Position numbers and translations under genes: made by a program
NCBI GenBank assembly: GCA_012026835.1
Contig: VEPN01000005.1
Span: forward strand, 28,344 to 92,343
DNA length: 64,000 nt
Source: Candidatus Methanoperedens sp.
Lineage (GTDB): Archaea > Halobacteriota > Methanosarcinia > Methanosarcinales > Methanoperedenaceae
Direction of reading: 5' to 3'
Shown: in pieces, positions 8,739 to 16,923 of the stretch
Numbering within the stretch: position 1 is the first letter of the stretch
Layout: each line of letters begins with the position of its first letter
Notes under the pieces: generated by a model
Seen by the model: the letters and a program-made list of their open reading frames with translations, nothing else
Databases searched by the model: none
What the model was told of the DNA's origin: nothing

Positions 8739-9446
8739 TTATTTTCTTTCGCCTCTGATCGTTATCACTGTCTGCCTTATTGGAAGGACCTTGCCTGCTC
8801 TTTGTACAGCCCCTTCAACGATCCTTTGCAACCCGAAGCAGCATGGCACTTCCATGTTGACAAGAGTAATGCTTTTGATGTTGTTTTCCTTTAGGATTTC
8901 TGTGAGTTTATCTATGTAGAACTCGGCATCATCCAGTTTCGGACAGCCTATAATCAATGATTTCCCTGCAAGGAAATCAGAATGGAAATCCGGGTAGGCA
9001 AAAGGGACACAGTCTGCTGCCACAAGCAGTTCGGCGTCCTTGAAATAAGGTGCCTGTGGAGAAACGAGCATGAGCTGCACAGGCCACTGGCTCAGTTCAG
9101 AGCCCTGCCGCGCAGAAGGTTTTCCGGCAGTTTTCTTCTCCCCTCTATAATCCACCGCCATGCTCCCGGGGCATGCATGAGGTATTGAGTGCTGTTTTGC
9201 AGGCTTCTTTATATTGAGATGTTCTTTTACGGCTTCCTCGTCAAAATCCGGGGCATCTCTTTCGATTATCGTTATGGCGTCCTGCGGACAGTGCCCGAGG
9301 CATGCCCCAAGGCCATCGCAGAACCTGTCATCTGCAAGTTTTGCCTTCCCGTTTATGATCCTTATCGCGCCTTCGGCGCAGTTCGGTATGCATAGGCCGC
9401 ATCCGTTACATTTCTCATCGTCTATCGACACTATCTTTCTTTTCAT
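8739..9446 (-). CDS. Ferredoxin-domain [4Fe-4S] protein
   Basis: 235 residues. The N-terminal 65 hold two cluster-binding segments: CNGCGLCIPNC near 14-24, a normal CxxCxxCxxxC, and CDGLGACLGHCP near 43-54, in which one of the usual cysteines is displaced. The C-terminal domain (about 110-235) has a Rossmann-like pattern with further cysteines in CPKLDD and EVPCCFGL. Proteins of this kind are found in anaerobes beside redox enzymes, but a precise reaction is not known to me. The gene is divergent from an Lrp-like regulator with a Cys-rich tail (9570), and direct repeats lie between them, so the regulator may control it. Confidence 0.7.
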   Translation of the reverse strand: MKRKIVSIDDEKCNGCGLCIPNCAEGAIRIINGKAKLADDRFCDGLGACLGHCPQDAITIIERDAPDFDEEAVKEHLNIKKPAKQHSIPHACPGSMAVDYRGEKKTAGKPSARQGSELSQWPVQLMLVSPQAPYFKDAELLVAADCVPFAYPDFHSDFLAGKSLIIGCPKLDDAEFYIDKLTEILKENNIKSITLVNMEVPCCFGLQRIVEGAVQRAGKVLPIRQTVITIRGERK

Positions 9447-9502
9447 GATACATCACTGTTATATTGATTTTATATTTTATAAGCCTATTGGTTGTATATT
9501 AT

Positions 9503-9540
9503 AAGTTATATAAGTTAATGCCTTTGAGTTATAGGTTAAT
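9503..9540. promoter_or_regulatory. Direct repeat between divergent Fe-S protein and Lrp-like regulator
   Basis: AAGTTATATAAGTTAAT (9503-9519) and GAGTTATAGGTTAAT (9526-9540) are imperfect direct repeats about 22 bases apart, or two turns of the helix, in a 123-base AT-rich divergent promoter region. The placement suits binding of an oligomeric Lrp-type regulator; this is inference. Confidence 0.4.
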
Positions 9541-9569
9541 TATTTATATATATGTGAGAATCAGGTAAT

Positions 9570-10148
9570 ATGCGAGAATTTCTTGACCTTGATAAAAGAG
9601 ACAGGGAACTTCTATCCCTGCTTGAGCAGAACCCTGAAATATCCCAGAGCGACATGGCTGAAAAGCTAAAAATATCACAGCCTTCCGTCAGCGCCAGGAT
9701 ACATAAACTCAAACAAAAAGGAGCGCTTGCCCATGTCGTGGGAATGAACCTTAAAAAAGTCAATCTTTATATGGCAAAGGTCGATGCAATAGCAAGCAAT
9801 ACCTCATCGGTCCTTGATATATTCAAGGATTGCCCCTATTTCCTGAACGGTCTTATCGTTTCAGGAAGGCACAACCTCTGCCTCTTTTTCATCGGGGAGG
9901 ATATCGCAACCCTTGAAGCCATCGTGGACGGGCACCTGCGGAACAATCCTCTTGTCAAAAGTGCAGAGGTTAGTATAGTGATAACGCCTATGAAAGACCT
10001 GATAATGCCTTTGAGGATGAACTTTAATAACAGCAACCTGCCGCCGTGCGGCAACGGGTGCAACTGCAAGGACTGCCATCACCACATATCGAACAGGTGT
10101 CTTGGATGTCCGGTGACGGATAGTTATAACGGGAAGATATGGAAGTGA
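9570..10148 (+). CDS. Lrp/AsnC-like regulator with C-terminal cysteine-rich tail
   Basis: 192 residues. Residues about 1-60 are a winged helix of the Lrp/AsnC type (ELLSLLEQNPEISQSDMAEKLKISQPSVSARIHKLKQKG). Residues about 70-145 have the alpha/beta pattern of the Lrp ligand-binding domain. The last 35 residues are unusual: six cysteines (CGNGCNCKDC and CLGC) and three adjacent histidines, a likely metal or Fe-S site that would make the regulator a metal or redox sensor. The start ATG follows a TATATATATG stretch. It is divergent from the Fe-S protein at 8739 and 80 bases upstream of the fwd operon, so either could be its target. Confidence 0.8.
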   Translation: MREFLDLDKRDRELLSLLEQNPEISQSDMAEKLKISQPSVSARIHKLKQKGALAHVVGMNLKKVNLYMAKVDAIASNTSSVLDIFKDCPYFLNGLIVSGRHNLCLFFIGEDIATLEAIVDGHLRNNPLVKSAEVSIVITPMKDLIMPLRMNFNNSNLPPCGNGCNCKDCHHHISNRCLGCPVTDSYNGKIWK

Positions 10149-10157
10149 TTACGTTAA

Positions 10158-10191
10158 ATTCCACCAAACACTGATTAAGAGTCCGTGGAAT
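10158..10191. terminator. Hairpin between Lrp-like gene and fwd operon
   Basis: ATTCCAC (10158-10164) is complementary to GTGGAAT (10185-10191). It may end the regulator transcript or be an operator for the fwd operon, whose first ATG is at 10229. Confidence 0.35.
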
Positions 10192-10228
10192 CATAACCTT
10201 TATCCGTTACAAAACTAATCCGCCGTTC

Positions 10229-10687
10229 ATGCTCACAGTAATGGAGCTTTACCAGCTTCTGCCAAAAACCAACTGCAAGAAATGCGGGGAATCCACATGC
10301 ATGGCATTTGCGGTCGCACTGTTATCAAGAAAAAGGAAAGTCCCGGAATGTACGCCTCTACTTGAGGAAAATTTTAAAAAACAGAGGGAGAAACTGGAAG
10401 CCCTTCTTTTGCCAACAGCAGGCGCGGAGGAAACCGGGCTGATTGTACATACCGAATTGTGTACAGGCTGCGGCAACTGCGTGGTCGCCTGCCCGGTGGA
10501 TGTGGCGAACGACCCGAAAGGGGCAGCCATAGGGCGTGCTCCTTCTAACGATAAAGTAATCTTCAAAGTAGTGGAAGGAAAAGTAGTGGCTTCAAACATC
10601 AAGGAATGCAGGCGCTTCGGGAAGAGCAAGGTTCTGTGCTACGCCTGTATCGACCCCTGCCCCACAGGTGCTATCGAATTCGTATAG
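10229..10687 (+). CDS. Ferredoxin-type subunit associated with formylmethanofuran dehydrogenase
   Basis: 152 residues with three likely iron-sulfur sites. The N-terminal CKKCGESTCMAFA...C (about 15-45) is the 'Fes' domain known from CO dehydrogenase/corrinoid proteins. CTGCGNCVVACP near 85-96 is a ferredoxin motif. The final C...CYACIDPCPTGAI near 130-149 is a second ferredoxin motif. It should carry electrons in the cytoplasm to or from the Mo/W enzyme encoded just downstream: fwdB begins 11 bases after it. A polyferredoxin (FwdG/FwdF-like) role is inferred from context. An internal ATG at 10241 is an alternative start. Confidence 0.75.
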   Translation: MLTVMELYQLLPKTNCKKCGESTCMAFAVALLSRKRKVPECTPLLEENFKKQREKLEALLLPTAGAEETGLIVHTELCTGCGNCVVACPVDVANDPKGAAIGRAPSNDKVIFKVVEGKVVASNIKECRRFGKSKVLCYACIDPCPTGAIEFV

Positions 10688-10697
10688 GTGATAAATT

Positions 10698-11909
10698 ATG
10701 GTTACATGCACCGGATGTGCACTGCTATGCGACGATATTGAGATCGTTGTTGAGAACGGCAGGATAAAAGAAATACGGAACGCATGCAGACGCGGTACTT
10801 CAAGGATGAAGGGCTGTGTTAACAGGTTAATACCGTCCATATACCAAAAACCATCCGACATCGACAGCGCAATCAGGAAGGCGGCTGAAATATTAAAAAG
10901 TGCAAAGTCGCCCATGCTGTTTGGCTTTAGCAACTCGACATGCGAGGCCCAGGTAAGAGGCATAGGTCTTGCCAGGAAATTGAACGCCATGATTGACGAT
11001 ACATCTTCTTTCTGCCAGGGGATGCTGATCGAGAAGGTTCTCCAGAAAAAGTTCAGGACGTGTTCACTTGAAGATGCCAGGAACAGGGCAGACGTACTTA
11101 TATACTGGGGTTCGGACGCACAGGACTCCCAGCCGCGACATCTATCGCGTTTCTCGTATTTCCCGCGCGGAGAATCAAGACAGCGCGGATATGAGGAAGA
11201 CAGAATCGCCATTGCCATAGATGTGAGGGAGTCAAATACTGCGAAGATATGCAAAGGCCATTTCTACAGGATACCGCTAAAAGGCGACAGGGAATTCATA
11301 CTTGCCCTTATCGATGCGCTTTCAGGGAAAGTGCCTTCCTATGATACCAAAAAAATACTGGAACTTGCAGGCATATTGAAAAAAGCCGAATTCGGGATGG
11401 TCTTTGCAGGCATAGGGCTAACGTATTCGATAAAAGAGGATACCGGTGTCCTCCTGACCCTGGGAGATTTACTCCCTAATTTCCATATCATGCCAATGGT
11501 CGGCCATTATAACATGCGCGGGTTCAATGAGAGCTTATTCAGGGAGACGGGCTTTGTGAACAGGGTAAAATTTAACGGAAATGTAATCCACGAAGATAAA
11601 TATTCCATTCTGGAGATTTTAAAAGAAAAACGGACAGATGCGCTTCTTGTTATAGGTGCAGACCCGCTCTTGAGCCTTCCCGGTACTGTGGTAAAGCACC
11701 TTTCTGCTATACCTGTTATCTGCATTGATCCATGCACTACCCTGACATCAAAAATAGCGGCTGTGACCATCCCATGTGCGGTGTCGGGAGTAGAATCGGA
11801 TGGCACTGCCGTAAGGATGGATGGGGAAGTTATAAAACTATCAAAGGTCGTGGAAAATAATTACGCAAGCGATGAAATAATCCTTAATAGATTGATGGAG
11901 GCGGTCTGA
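10698..11909 (+). CDS. fwdB: Formylmethanofuran dehydrogenase subunit B
   Basis: 403 residues. This is the molybdopterin-bearing catalytic subunit that interconverts CO2 and formate inside the formylmethanofuran dehydrogenase complex, the entry step of methanogenesis and the exit step of methane oxidation. The N-terminus carries CTGCALLCDDI and further cysteines at about 30 and 40, which hold one [4Fe-4S] cluster. Cysteine 82 in SNSTCEAQ is at the place of the metal-ligating Cys/Sec. Motifs such as LLVIGADPLLSLPGT near 315 bind the cofactor. AGGTGA precedes the ATG. fwdD overlaps its stop codon by one base (TGATG). fwdA and fwdC are not in this operon. Confidence 0.9.
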   Translation: MVTCTGCALLCDDIEIVVENGRIKEIRNACRRGTSRMKGCVNRLIPSIYQKPSDIDSAIRKAAEILKSAKSPMLFGFSNSTCEAQVRGIGLARKLNAMIDDTSSFCQGMLIEKVLQKKFRTCSLEDARNRADVLIYWGSDAQDSQPRHLSRFSYFPRGESRQRGYEEDRIAIAIDVRESNTAKICKGHFYRIPLKGDREFILALIDALSGKVPSYDTKKILELAGILKKAEFGMVFAGIGLTYSIKEDTGVLLTLGDLLPNFHIMPMVGHYNMRGFNESLFRETGFVNRVKFNGNVIHEDKYSILEILKEKRTDALLVIGADPLLSLPGTVVKHLSAIPVICIDPCTTLTSKIAAVTIPCAVSGVESDGTAVRMDGEVIKLSKVVENNYASDEIILNRLMEAV

Positions 11910-12328
11910 TGGGAATGGATCTTGGCAGGTTTATAAAAAGTCCTGATTTTGAAATCAGAATCACAACGTACAGGGACATTTTCCAGGTGGAAGCGCTTGA
12001 GCATGACAGGTTCGGGGAGGAATACAAGAAGCTTTCAGCAGCTATCACGATGAGTAAAAGTGACCTGGGGAAAATGGGATTAAAATCCGGGGACAGGGTA
12101 AGGCTGACCAGCAATTCAGGCAGCGTCGTGGTGGAAGTAAAGGAGAGCAAAAGAGATGAGCCAGGGGGAATCGCCTTTATGGTGAATAGCCCCTGGTCAA
12201 ATGCCATTATATCGGGTGAAACAGGGGGAAAAGGAATACCTGAATTCAAGAATATAGCTGCAAAAATATCCCTCGCAAAAGAAGAGATTACCCCGCTTGA
12301 AAAGTTAGTGCCAGGGATGCAAGCGTAA
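11909..12328 (+). CDS. fwdD: Formylmethanofuran dehydrogenase subunit D (molybdopterin-binding domain)
   Basis: 139 residues, matching the small FwdD subunit, which is equivalent to the C-terminal molybdopterin dinucleotide-binding domain of larger oxidoreductases. Visible are the LGLKSGDRVRLTSNSGSV-like barrel segment (here KMGLKSGDRVRLTSNSGSVV, near 55-75) and GGIAFMVNSPWSNAII near 90-105. It completes the cofactor pocket of FwdB. Its ATG overlaps the fwdB stop, so the two are translationally coupled. The next gene, a secreted protein, begins 40 bases later. Confidence 0.9.
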   Translation: MGMDLGRFIKSPDFEIRITTYRDIFQVEALEHDRFGEEYKKLSAAITMSKSDLGKMGLKSGDRVRLTSNSGSVVVEVKESKRDEPGGIAFMVNSPWSNAIISGETGGKGIPEFKNIAAKISLAKEEITPLEKLVPGMQA

Positions 12329-12368
12329 AAATTATTAGTAATAGTTGTGTTATGGCTGGTGTGATCTT

Positions 12369-13394
12369 ATGATAGCCAAAAAAATGATCTTTTTTTCCCT
12401 GGCAATGCTGCTGGCCATATATCCGGCATCAGCAGGCGAAGTAACCCTTAACAGATGGGCACTTAACGTTATAATTCATGATAATGGAACTGTTGAAGAA
12501 ATAATACAAACTGAGATCGAAAATGGCGGCTCTTCCCCGCTTGATGGTTTTTCGTTTGTGGTCCCGCCGTCAAAAATAACAGAGCCGGTAATTTCGACAT
12601 TCTCTCCGAACGGGCAGAAGGTTCAACTGCAACCAGTCACAGGAGGGACAAAGGTAACTATTAATTTCAATTCAAAGCTTGAAACCGGAAAAAAATGGGA
12701 TGGGCGCATCGAATTTAATGCAGATAACTGGGCAGAAAAAGTGGGGCAGGATTACTCCATTAATATTCCTGTTGAAGCGCCGCAGGCCATCATCTCAGGA
12801 AAAGATACAAGGATATCTATTCCTGCCGAGCCTGAAATCAGGAGCCAGGTATTCCTCCCGAAATCGGTGAATCCAACCTTCGTTGAACCGTCAATTGACC
12901 CGGCAACTAAAAAACCTGCCTACAAGAAATTGTTACAGTATAATAAATTCACAGGGGCAGACACAGGGGCAGACCTTATAGTGCTTACGTGGTTCAAATT
13001 GAACATCGGGGATGTGATGAGCATAAAAGCTTCTTATTCAGATGAACTGAACAGGATAGTTGAAGCAAATGGAAGATTCAAGAGGCTATCAGACAGCATT
13101 AAAACTGAGAAGACAAAAGGAAAGGACGTATCAGCTGCTGAGGCACATCTTTCAAATGCAAAGGATTACAATAACCAGGCACTTGATGAATTCTGGGGAA
13201 AAAAAGACGCTACTGCTTCGCTGGATTCTGCAAACAATGAAATGAATCAGGCGGAAAAAAGCCTTCAGGCCTCTGATAGAACTGCCACCGGACAGACGAC
13301 AAAAACGCCTGAAAGCCAAAAAACCCCTGCATCAGGGGCATTACCGGTTATCGGGATATTGCTCTTCATAACACTTTTAAGAAGGAAAAAATGA
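12369..13394 (+). CDS. Secreted or surface-anchored protein of unknown function
   Basis: About 341 residues. The N-terminus MIAKKMIFFSLAMLLAIYPASAGE is a signal peptide with a cleavage site after ASA. The mature part is rich in beta strands up to about residue 220, then has a helical, charged segment (about 225-290), a Thr/Ser/Pro/Gln linker, and a C-terminal hydrophobic stretch followed by LLRRKK. That ending resembles archaeal CTERM sorting signals, though the usual three-residue signature is not clear. GGTGTGATC just before ATG 12369 favours this start over a longer one at 12345. It follows fwdD closely, but nothing ties it to the Fwd complex. No family recognised. Confidence 0.6.
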   Translation: MIAKKMIFFSLAMLLAIYPASAGEVTLNRWALNVIIHDNGTVEEIIQTEIENGGSSPLDGFSFVVPPSKITEPVISTFSPNGQKVQLQPVTGGTKVTINFNSKLETGKKWDGRIEFNADNWAEKVGQDYSINIPVEAPQAIISGKDTRISIPAEPEIRSQVFLPKSVNPTFVEPSIDPATKKPAYKKLLQYNKFTGADTGADLIVLTWFKLNIGDVMSIKASYSDELNRIVEANGRFKRLSDSIKTEKTKGKDVSAAEAHLSNAKDYNNQALDEFWGKKDATASLDSANNEMNQAEKSLQASDRTATGQTTKTPESQKTPASGALPVIGILLFITLLRRKK

Positions 13395-13474
13395 ACTATA
13401 ATTGATGTTCAATTATTATTTATGATACTGTTTCGCAATGTTTAAATAGAGTCATCATCATCATAGCATTCAAC

Positions 13475-13516
13475 AAGGGGACAACTGCAATATAACATAC
13501 TGTAGTGTCCCTTTTT
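13475..13516 (+). promoter_or_regulatory. Leader hairpin with T-run before a small gene
   Basis: AAGGGGACA (13475-13483) and CTGCA (13485-13489) pair with TGTAG (13501-13505) and TGTCCC plus following T bases (13506-13514), giving a long stem that ends in five T residues, just before AGGAG at 13521-13525. A TATA-like TTTAAATAG at 13441-13449 would place the transcript start near the hairpin. It could act as an attenuator or stabilise the 5' end. Confidence 0.45.
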
Positions 13517-13532
13517 GATAAGGAGTAAAAAT

Positions 13533-13742
13533 ATGGCAAAAATAATGCATGCACAGACGGTTCTTACAATGGAAGATATTGAAGCTTTGAAACAGAAGAC
13601 CGGGGAGAGCAGCACCAAAGATGCTCTTGCCAAGGCGGTCACGCATTTTCTTGAATGCGAATATACGCAGGTCGAGGATATGTGGGCTAAGAAACTTGAG
13701 AAGGTAGTAAAGCGCAAGAGGAAAGAAGAAGAGGAAATTTAA
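13533..13742 (+). CDS. Small conserved archaeal protein (DUF5371-like)
   Basis: 69 residues: MAKIMHAQTVLTMEDIEALK, then KTGESSTKDALAKAVTHFLECEY, then a strongly basic-acidic tail ending KRKRKEEEEI. The sequence resembles small proteins of Methanosarcinales that I remember as DUF5371; the helix-rich first part has the look of a ribbon-helix-helix or short regulator domain. AAGGAGT eight bases before ATG 13533 sets the start; an in-frame ATG at 13515 is inside the leader hairpin. Function is unknown. The leader hairpin directly upstream suggests post-transcriptional control. Confidence 0.6.
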   Translation: MAKIMHAQTVLTMEDIEALKQKTGESSTKDALAKAVTHFLECEYTQVEDMWAKKLEKVVKRKRKEEEEI

Positions 13743-13777
13743 AAAACGGGTAAGGGGTTATTACATCATAGCAGCAG

Positions 13778-14833
13778 TCAAAGTCGCATTCTTCCTATTA
13801 TAAAAAAATAGATCTTTGTATTGACTGCTGCATAAATCATTTCTTTTCTGACACTGTTGGCAAGCCTTACGGCGCGGGATAATTGTTGCAAGGAAAAGAC
13901 GTGGTTTTTGTCTATAGCGTGGACAAGATAATCCGAATGTGATACATTTGCGCCTGTTTCAAGCTTTTTATAGACCCTGAAATGCGTACCAAATTTGAAC
14001 CCTGTCTTTGGAACAAGCCCTCTGTTGCGCAACTCTTCATAAACCCTGTATTTTATCAAGAAATCTGATTCAATCCTGGAAGCAAGCCCTGAAAAACCAG
14101 CGAAATCCAGTTTTTCGCGATCCCGGTTTTCGATTTTCAGAATCCCGTTATTTAAAAGGTAGCATGATTCAACAAGCGATAGCTGCAGATGTCCCTCATC
14201 CATCAGTTTCCCGAAAAACCCGCTTTGCTTTAGAATTCCGGAGACTTCCGGGTCCCAGACCATACATCTGTCCTCAAGGAGAGTTGCCACTGATAATGAA
14301 GTGCCAAGTTCTAATTCGTATGAGCCCTTCGGGATAATTTTCCTGATTTCGTAGTATGTGATATCGCTTTCTTCATCCACTATTGCAAGTACAAGGCGTT
14401 TCTTCAGGTTATCGATGGTATCAAGATGTCGGTTAAGGTCGGAAAGTAAAAACGGGATTCTCTCAGAAGTCACAAGCATAAAGAACTCAGAAGGCGTCTT
14501 TCCAGGATGACCTCCCCGGGGATATATTCTGAAACCAGTTACCGAGGGCTGTATATAATAACCCCGTTCCCTCATGTCTTTATAAACAATATAAAACAGC
14601 TCAAAATTGTTAGCAAGAGCCGAGGCTTTCAGGAAAAAACGTTTAAAATCAAGTTCTTTCCCATCAAATATAACTGCTATCTTTTCCATATAGATAAGAT
14701 ACGCACTCTCGGCCAGGGAAAGCTCAAGGCCATCCCCCCGCGGGCGGCCGTAGAAACTTGTATTATGTAATTCCTCGGTTGCCTGCCTGCCAAGCGTTAC
14801 TATATTTCCGGTCAATTCTCCCTGTAATAACAT
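13778..14833 (-). CDS. endA: tRNA-splicing endonuclease (double-length archaeal form)
   Basis: About 351 residues, the length of the homodimeric euryarchaeal enzyme in which an inactive and an active half are fused. It cuts introns out of precursor tRNAs at bulge-helix-bulge sites. The N-terminal half keeps the fold (YIVYKDMRERGYYIQPS) but lacks the triad. The C-terminal half has KFGTHFRVY (tyrosine), VSHSDYLVHA (histidine) and NSVRKEMIYAAV (lysine), the three catalytic positions. The ATG at 14833 with GAGGAT before it is preferred to a TTG at 14845. It follows the DUF192 gene with an end-to-start gap of only nine bases. Confidence 0.9.
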   Translation of the reverse strand: MLLQGELTGNIVTLGRQATEELHNTSFYGRPRGDGLELSLAESAYLIYMEKIAVIFDGKELDFKRFFLKASALANNFELFYIVYKDMRERGYYIQPSVTGFRIYPRGGHPGKTPSEFFMLVTSERIPFLLSDLNRHLDTIDNLKKRLVLAIVDEESDITYYEIRKIIPKGSYELELGTSLSVATLLEDRCMVWDPEVSGILKQSGFFGKLMDEGHLQLSLVESCYLLNNGILKIENRDREKLDFAGFSGLASRIESDFLIKYRVYEELRNRGLVPKTGFKFGTHFRVYKKLETGANVSHSDYLVHAIDKNHVFSLQQLSRAVRLANSVRKEMIYAAVNTKIYFFIIGRMRL

Positions 14834-14841
14834 GTTTATCC

Positions 14842-15198
14842 TCAAAAGTCCTCGAATTCCATCTGTCCGCCGACTGAAAGATTATGCCTCCCGATCGTTC
14901 CTGATTCCATTTCAATTACATATTTGATATTTTTCATACCCTTGAATCCTGTCCAGGGATTTAACCTGAAAAGGCCTGAAATCCTCTTTTTTTCATCTAG
15001 GAAAAGAACATCAATGGGAAAACGCATGAAAAGCATGTGAATATTAACTGGAGACGGCTTGTCCAGTACGAATATCATTGCATAGTCAGGCATGATACTT
15101 TTTCGGAACATCAAACCTGAAATTTTAGCTTTTATAGAGCGGGCAAAGTCAATGTTTTTCGCTATCTCCAAACCATTATATTTTAATACGTGAAGCAT
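14842..15198 (-). CDS. DUF192 family protein
   Basis: About 118 residues from ATG 15198 ([19 protein letters not shown]). The core holds the marks of DUF192: SGLMFRKS near residue 30, [28 protein letters not shown] near 45-70, and [18 protein letters not shown] near the C-terminus. The family is widespread and its biochemical role is unknown. Upstream codons in frame overlap the divergent aIF1 promoter, so the shorter start is chosen. It is probably co-transcribed with endA. Confidence 0.75.
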   Translation of the reverse strand: MLHVLKYNGLEIAKNIDFARSIKAKISGLMFRKSIMPDYAMIFVLDKPSPVNIHMLFMRFPIDVLFLDEKKRISGLFRLNPWTGFKGMKNIKYVIEMESGTIGRHNLSVGGQMEFEDF

Positions 15199-15254
15199 TA
15201 AGAAGCTATATAACACTCTTGTGTAATATAAGAATGGAGGTATTAACCCAACAA

Positions 15255-15563
15255 ATGAGTTCAGAAATGTGTACTGTCTGCGGACTGCCAAAAGAGCTTT
15301 GCATATGCGAAGAAGTGGCAAAAGAACAGCAGAGAATCGTCATCAAGGTAGACACGCGAAAATATAAGAAAGAAGTGACAGTGATAGAGGGTCTTAACCC
15401 GAGTGAGATAAACCTGCAGGAGCTAACAAGTTATCTCAAGTCCAAGTTCGCGTGCGGCGGTACGATAAAAGAGAATGTTATTGAACTTCAGGGAAATCAT
15501 AAGAATAGGATGAAAGCTGTCCTTATCCAGAAAGGTTTCCAACCTGAACAAATAAAGGTGTAA
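15255..15563 (+). CDS. Translation initiation factor aIF1 (SUI1)
   Basis: 102 residues. It helps the small ribosomal subunit select the start codon. The N-terminus has a zinc-knuckle-like [13 protein letters not shown], as usual for euryarchaeal aIF1, followed by the SUI1 domain: [39 protein letters not shown] and the C-terminal [13 protein letters not shown]. The chosen start, [10 protein letters not shown], matches the family; GGAGGT lies about 14 bases upstream, which is rather far. It is divergent from DUF192-endA and convergent with mtd. Confidence 0.92.
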   Translation: MSSEMCTVCGLPKELCICEEVAKEQQRIVIKVDTRKYKKEVTVIEGLNPSEINLQELTSYLKSKFACGGTIKENVIELQGNHKNRMKAVLIQKGFQPEQIKV

Positions 15564-15626
15564 TCCTTTTTTTAATATGATCTGATAGATCTTTTTCGAG
15601 TTATTAATTTGGCTGTAAAAGAAAAC

Positions 15627-15651
15627 AAAGGAAGTGAAGGCCACTTCCTTT
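15627..15651. terminator. Hairpin between convergent aIF1 and mtd
   Basis: AAAGGAAGTG (15627-15636) is perfectly complementary to CACTTCCTTT (15642-15651) with a five-base loop. It sits 10 bases from the mtd stop codon and probably ends both transcripts. Confidence 0.6.
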
Positions 15652-15661
15652 AAATACTTTA

Positions 15662-16489
15662 TTACTGGGGTTTCTCCAGCAATTTTGTCTTGGTGAGCAG
15701 TCTTCCGTCCTTTGCATGAGGCTTCCTGAGAACAGAGTCGTTCGCCTTCTCCATCTCGCGGGCTTCATCTGCAAGCCTGGCGGCTGCGCGCATGGCTTCG
15801 TGCCCGGCTGCCGCAGTAGTTGCTATCTGGTCAACCTCTTTTAATACAAAGCATGCAGGGAAATCTATCTCTGCTACTTTGGTGGCGATATGGAGGGCTG
15901 CAAGTGCTTTAGCCTTTGCATAAGGATTTACGAATCCCGCGCTTTCCACGCATTTCTCCGGTTTTCCAAGAATCTTGGGTAATGCCGGGGGCTTTGTGCC
16001 TGCTGCGACCTGGTCTATGACCATATCCATCTCGGTCTGGACAAGCCTGATAGGGCCGCATACCGATAGTACTTTGGCAGCATCGCTATTGAATGACACC
16101 ATCTCAACAGGGTCGAGGAACTCCCTTTTTGCACCGATTAACGGGTCAACCGGTAGTATGATGTAGCCGAATCCTGCCTGTTCCAGCTTCTCCCTGTCTT
16201 CCTTTTTAGTCGGGCCATCTGAAACCACAATTGTCGGCGTGCCTTTCCAGACATCCCTCGCCGCTGTCGGGCCTGGTGCCATTGAATTGGGACTGATCAT
16301 GACCACAAAATCCGGCCCCCATTTCTTAAAGGATTCTGTCTCGGCGGCCTCATCCTTTCCCATCTTTGCCCCTGTTCCGAATACACGTACTGCAATTCCT
16401 TCTCTTGCTGCAATCTCATCCAGTAATAAGTCTATTACCTGTGAGGTGCCAAGATTTCCAAGTTTTATAACTCCTATCTTAACGACCAT
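15662..16489 (-). CDS. mtd: F420-dependent methylenetetrahydromethanopterin dehydrogenase
   Basis: 275 residues, the exact size class of Mtd. It transfers hydride between methylene-H4MPT and coenzyme F420 in the cytoplasm, a middle step of the C1 pathway. The sequence follows the family from MVVKIGVIKLGNLGTSQVIDLLLDE through the conserved acidic ARDVWKGTPTIVVSDGPTKK and GFGYIILPVDPLIGAKREFLDP to the helical C-terminus. No clear ribosome binding site was seen. It stands alone, convergent with aIF1. Confidence 0.95.
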   Translation of the reverse strand: MVVKIGVIKLGNLGTSQVIDLLLDEIAAREGIAVRVFGTGAKMGKDEAAETESFKKWGPDFVVMISPNSMAPGPTAARDVWKGTPTIVVSDGPTKKEDREKLEQAGFGYIILPVDPLIGAKREFLDPVEMVSFNSDAAKVLSVCGPIRLVQTEMDMVIDQVAAGTKPPALPKILGKPEKCVESAGFVNPYAKAKALAALHIATKVAEIDFPACFVLKEVDQIATTAAAGHEAMRAAARLADEAREMEKANDSVLRKPHAKDGRLLTKTKLLEKPQ

Positions 16490-16601
16490 ATTTTATCACA
16501 TGGGAGAGAATCGCATGTGTTATTTATAAGGTTTTTGAAATTGTTCTGCTATTTTGGAAGATAACAAAAATAGATTGCAAATTTTACTGCTGAATGTTTA
16601 A

Positions 16602-16922
16602 TCAACCGTAAATCCGCACACCACGTATCATACTTTTAATTCGCGGCAGTTCAGCACGCGGCACATCAACAAGTACACGATCTTCTTGTAATTTGGTTTT
16701 CAGTATGTCAAGGAGAGTCTCTTTTTCTGGTACTTCGACTATGTTATTATTCTGATCTAGACGCATTTCTCCTAATATCAACATTCCGTGTGGGGTTTTT
16801 GCAATTATTTTAACGTTCCATGTGTTCTGTTGTGCATCAAAGTAAATATCGCCTGCTGATACTAATTCACCCATATTCTCGATAAGATATTCTTTTGCCT
16901 TTTCATAGATTTCTTTATACAT
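16602..16922 (-). CDS. Hypothetical protein next to C39-like peptidase
   Basis: 106 residues from ATG 16922 (MYKEIYEKAKEYLIENMGE). It has an N-terminal helix, then strands GDIYFDAQQNTWNVKIIAKT and GMLILGEMRLDQNNNIVEVP, then a helix and a basic end. GGAG precedes the ATG and the start directly follows the stop codon of the C39-like gene, so the two form an operon. The compact alpha-beta layout recalls PepSY-like or cystatin-like folds, but I recognise no family. A substrate, inhibitor or partner of the peptidase is a possible role from context only. Confidence 0.55.
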   Translation of the reverse strand: MYKEIYEKAKEYLIENMGELVSAGDIYFDAQQNTWNVKIIAKTPHGMLILGEMRLDQNNNIVEVPEKETLLDILKTKLQEDRVLVDVPRAELPRIKSMIRGVRIYG

Positions 16923-16923
16923 A

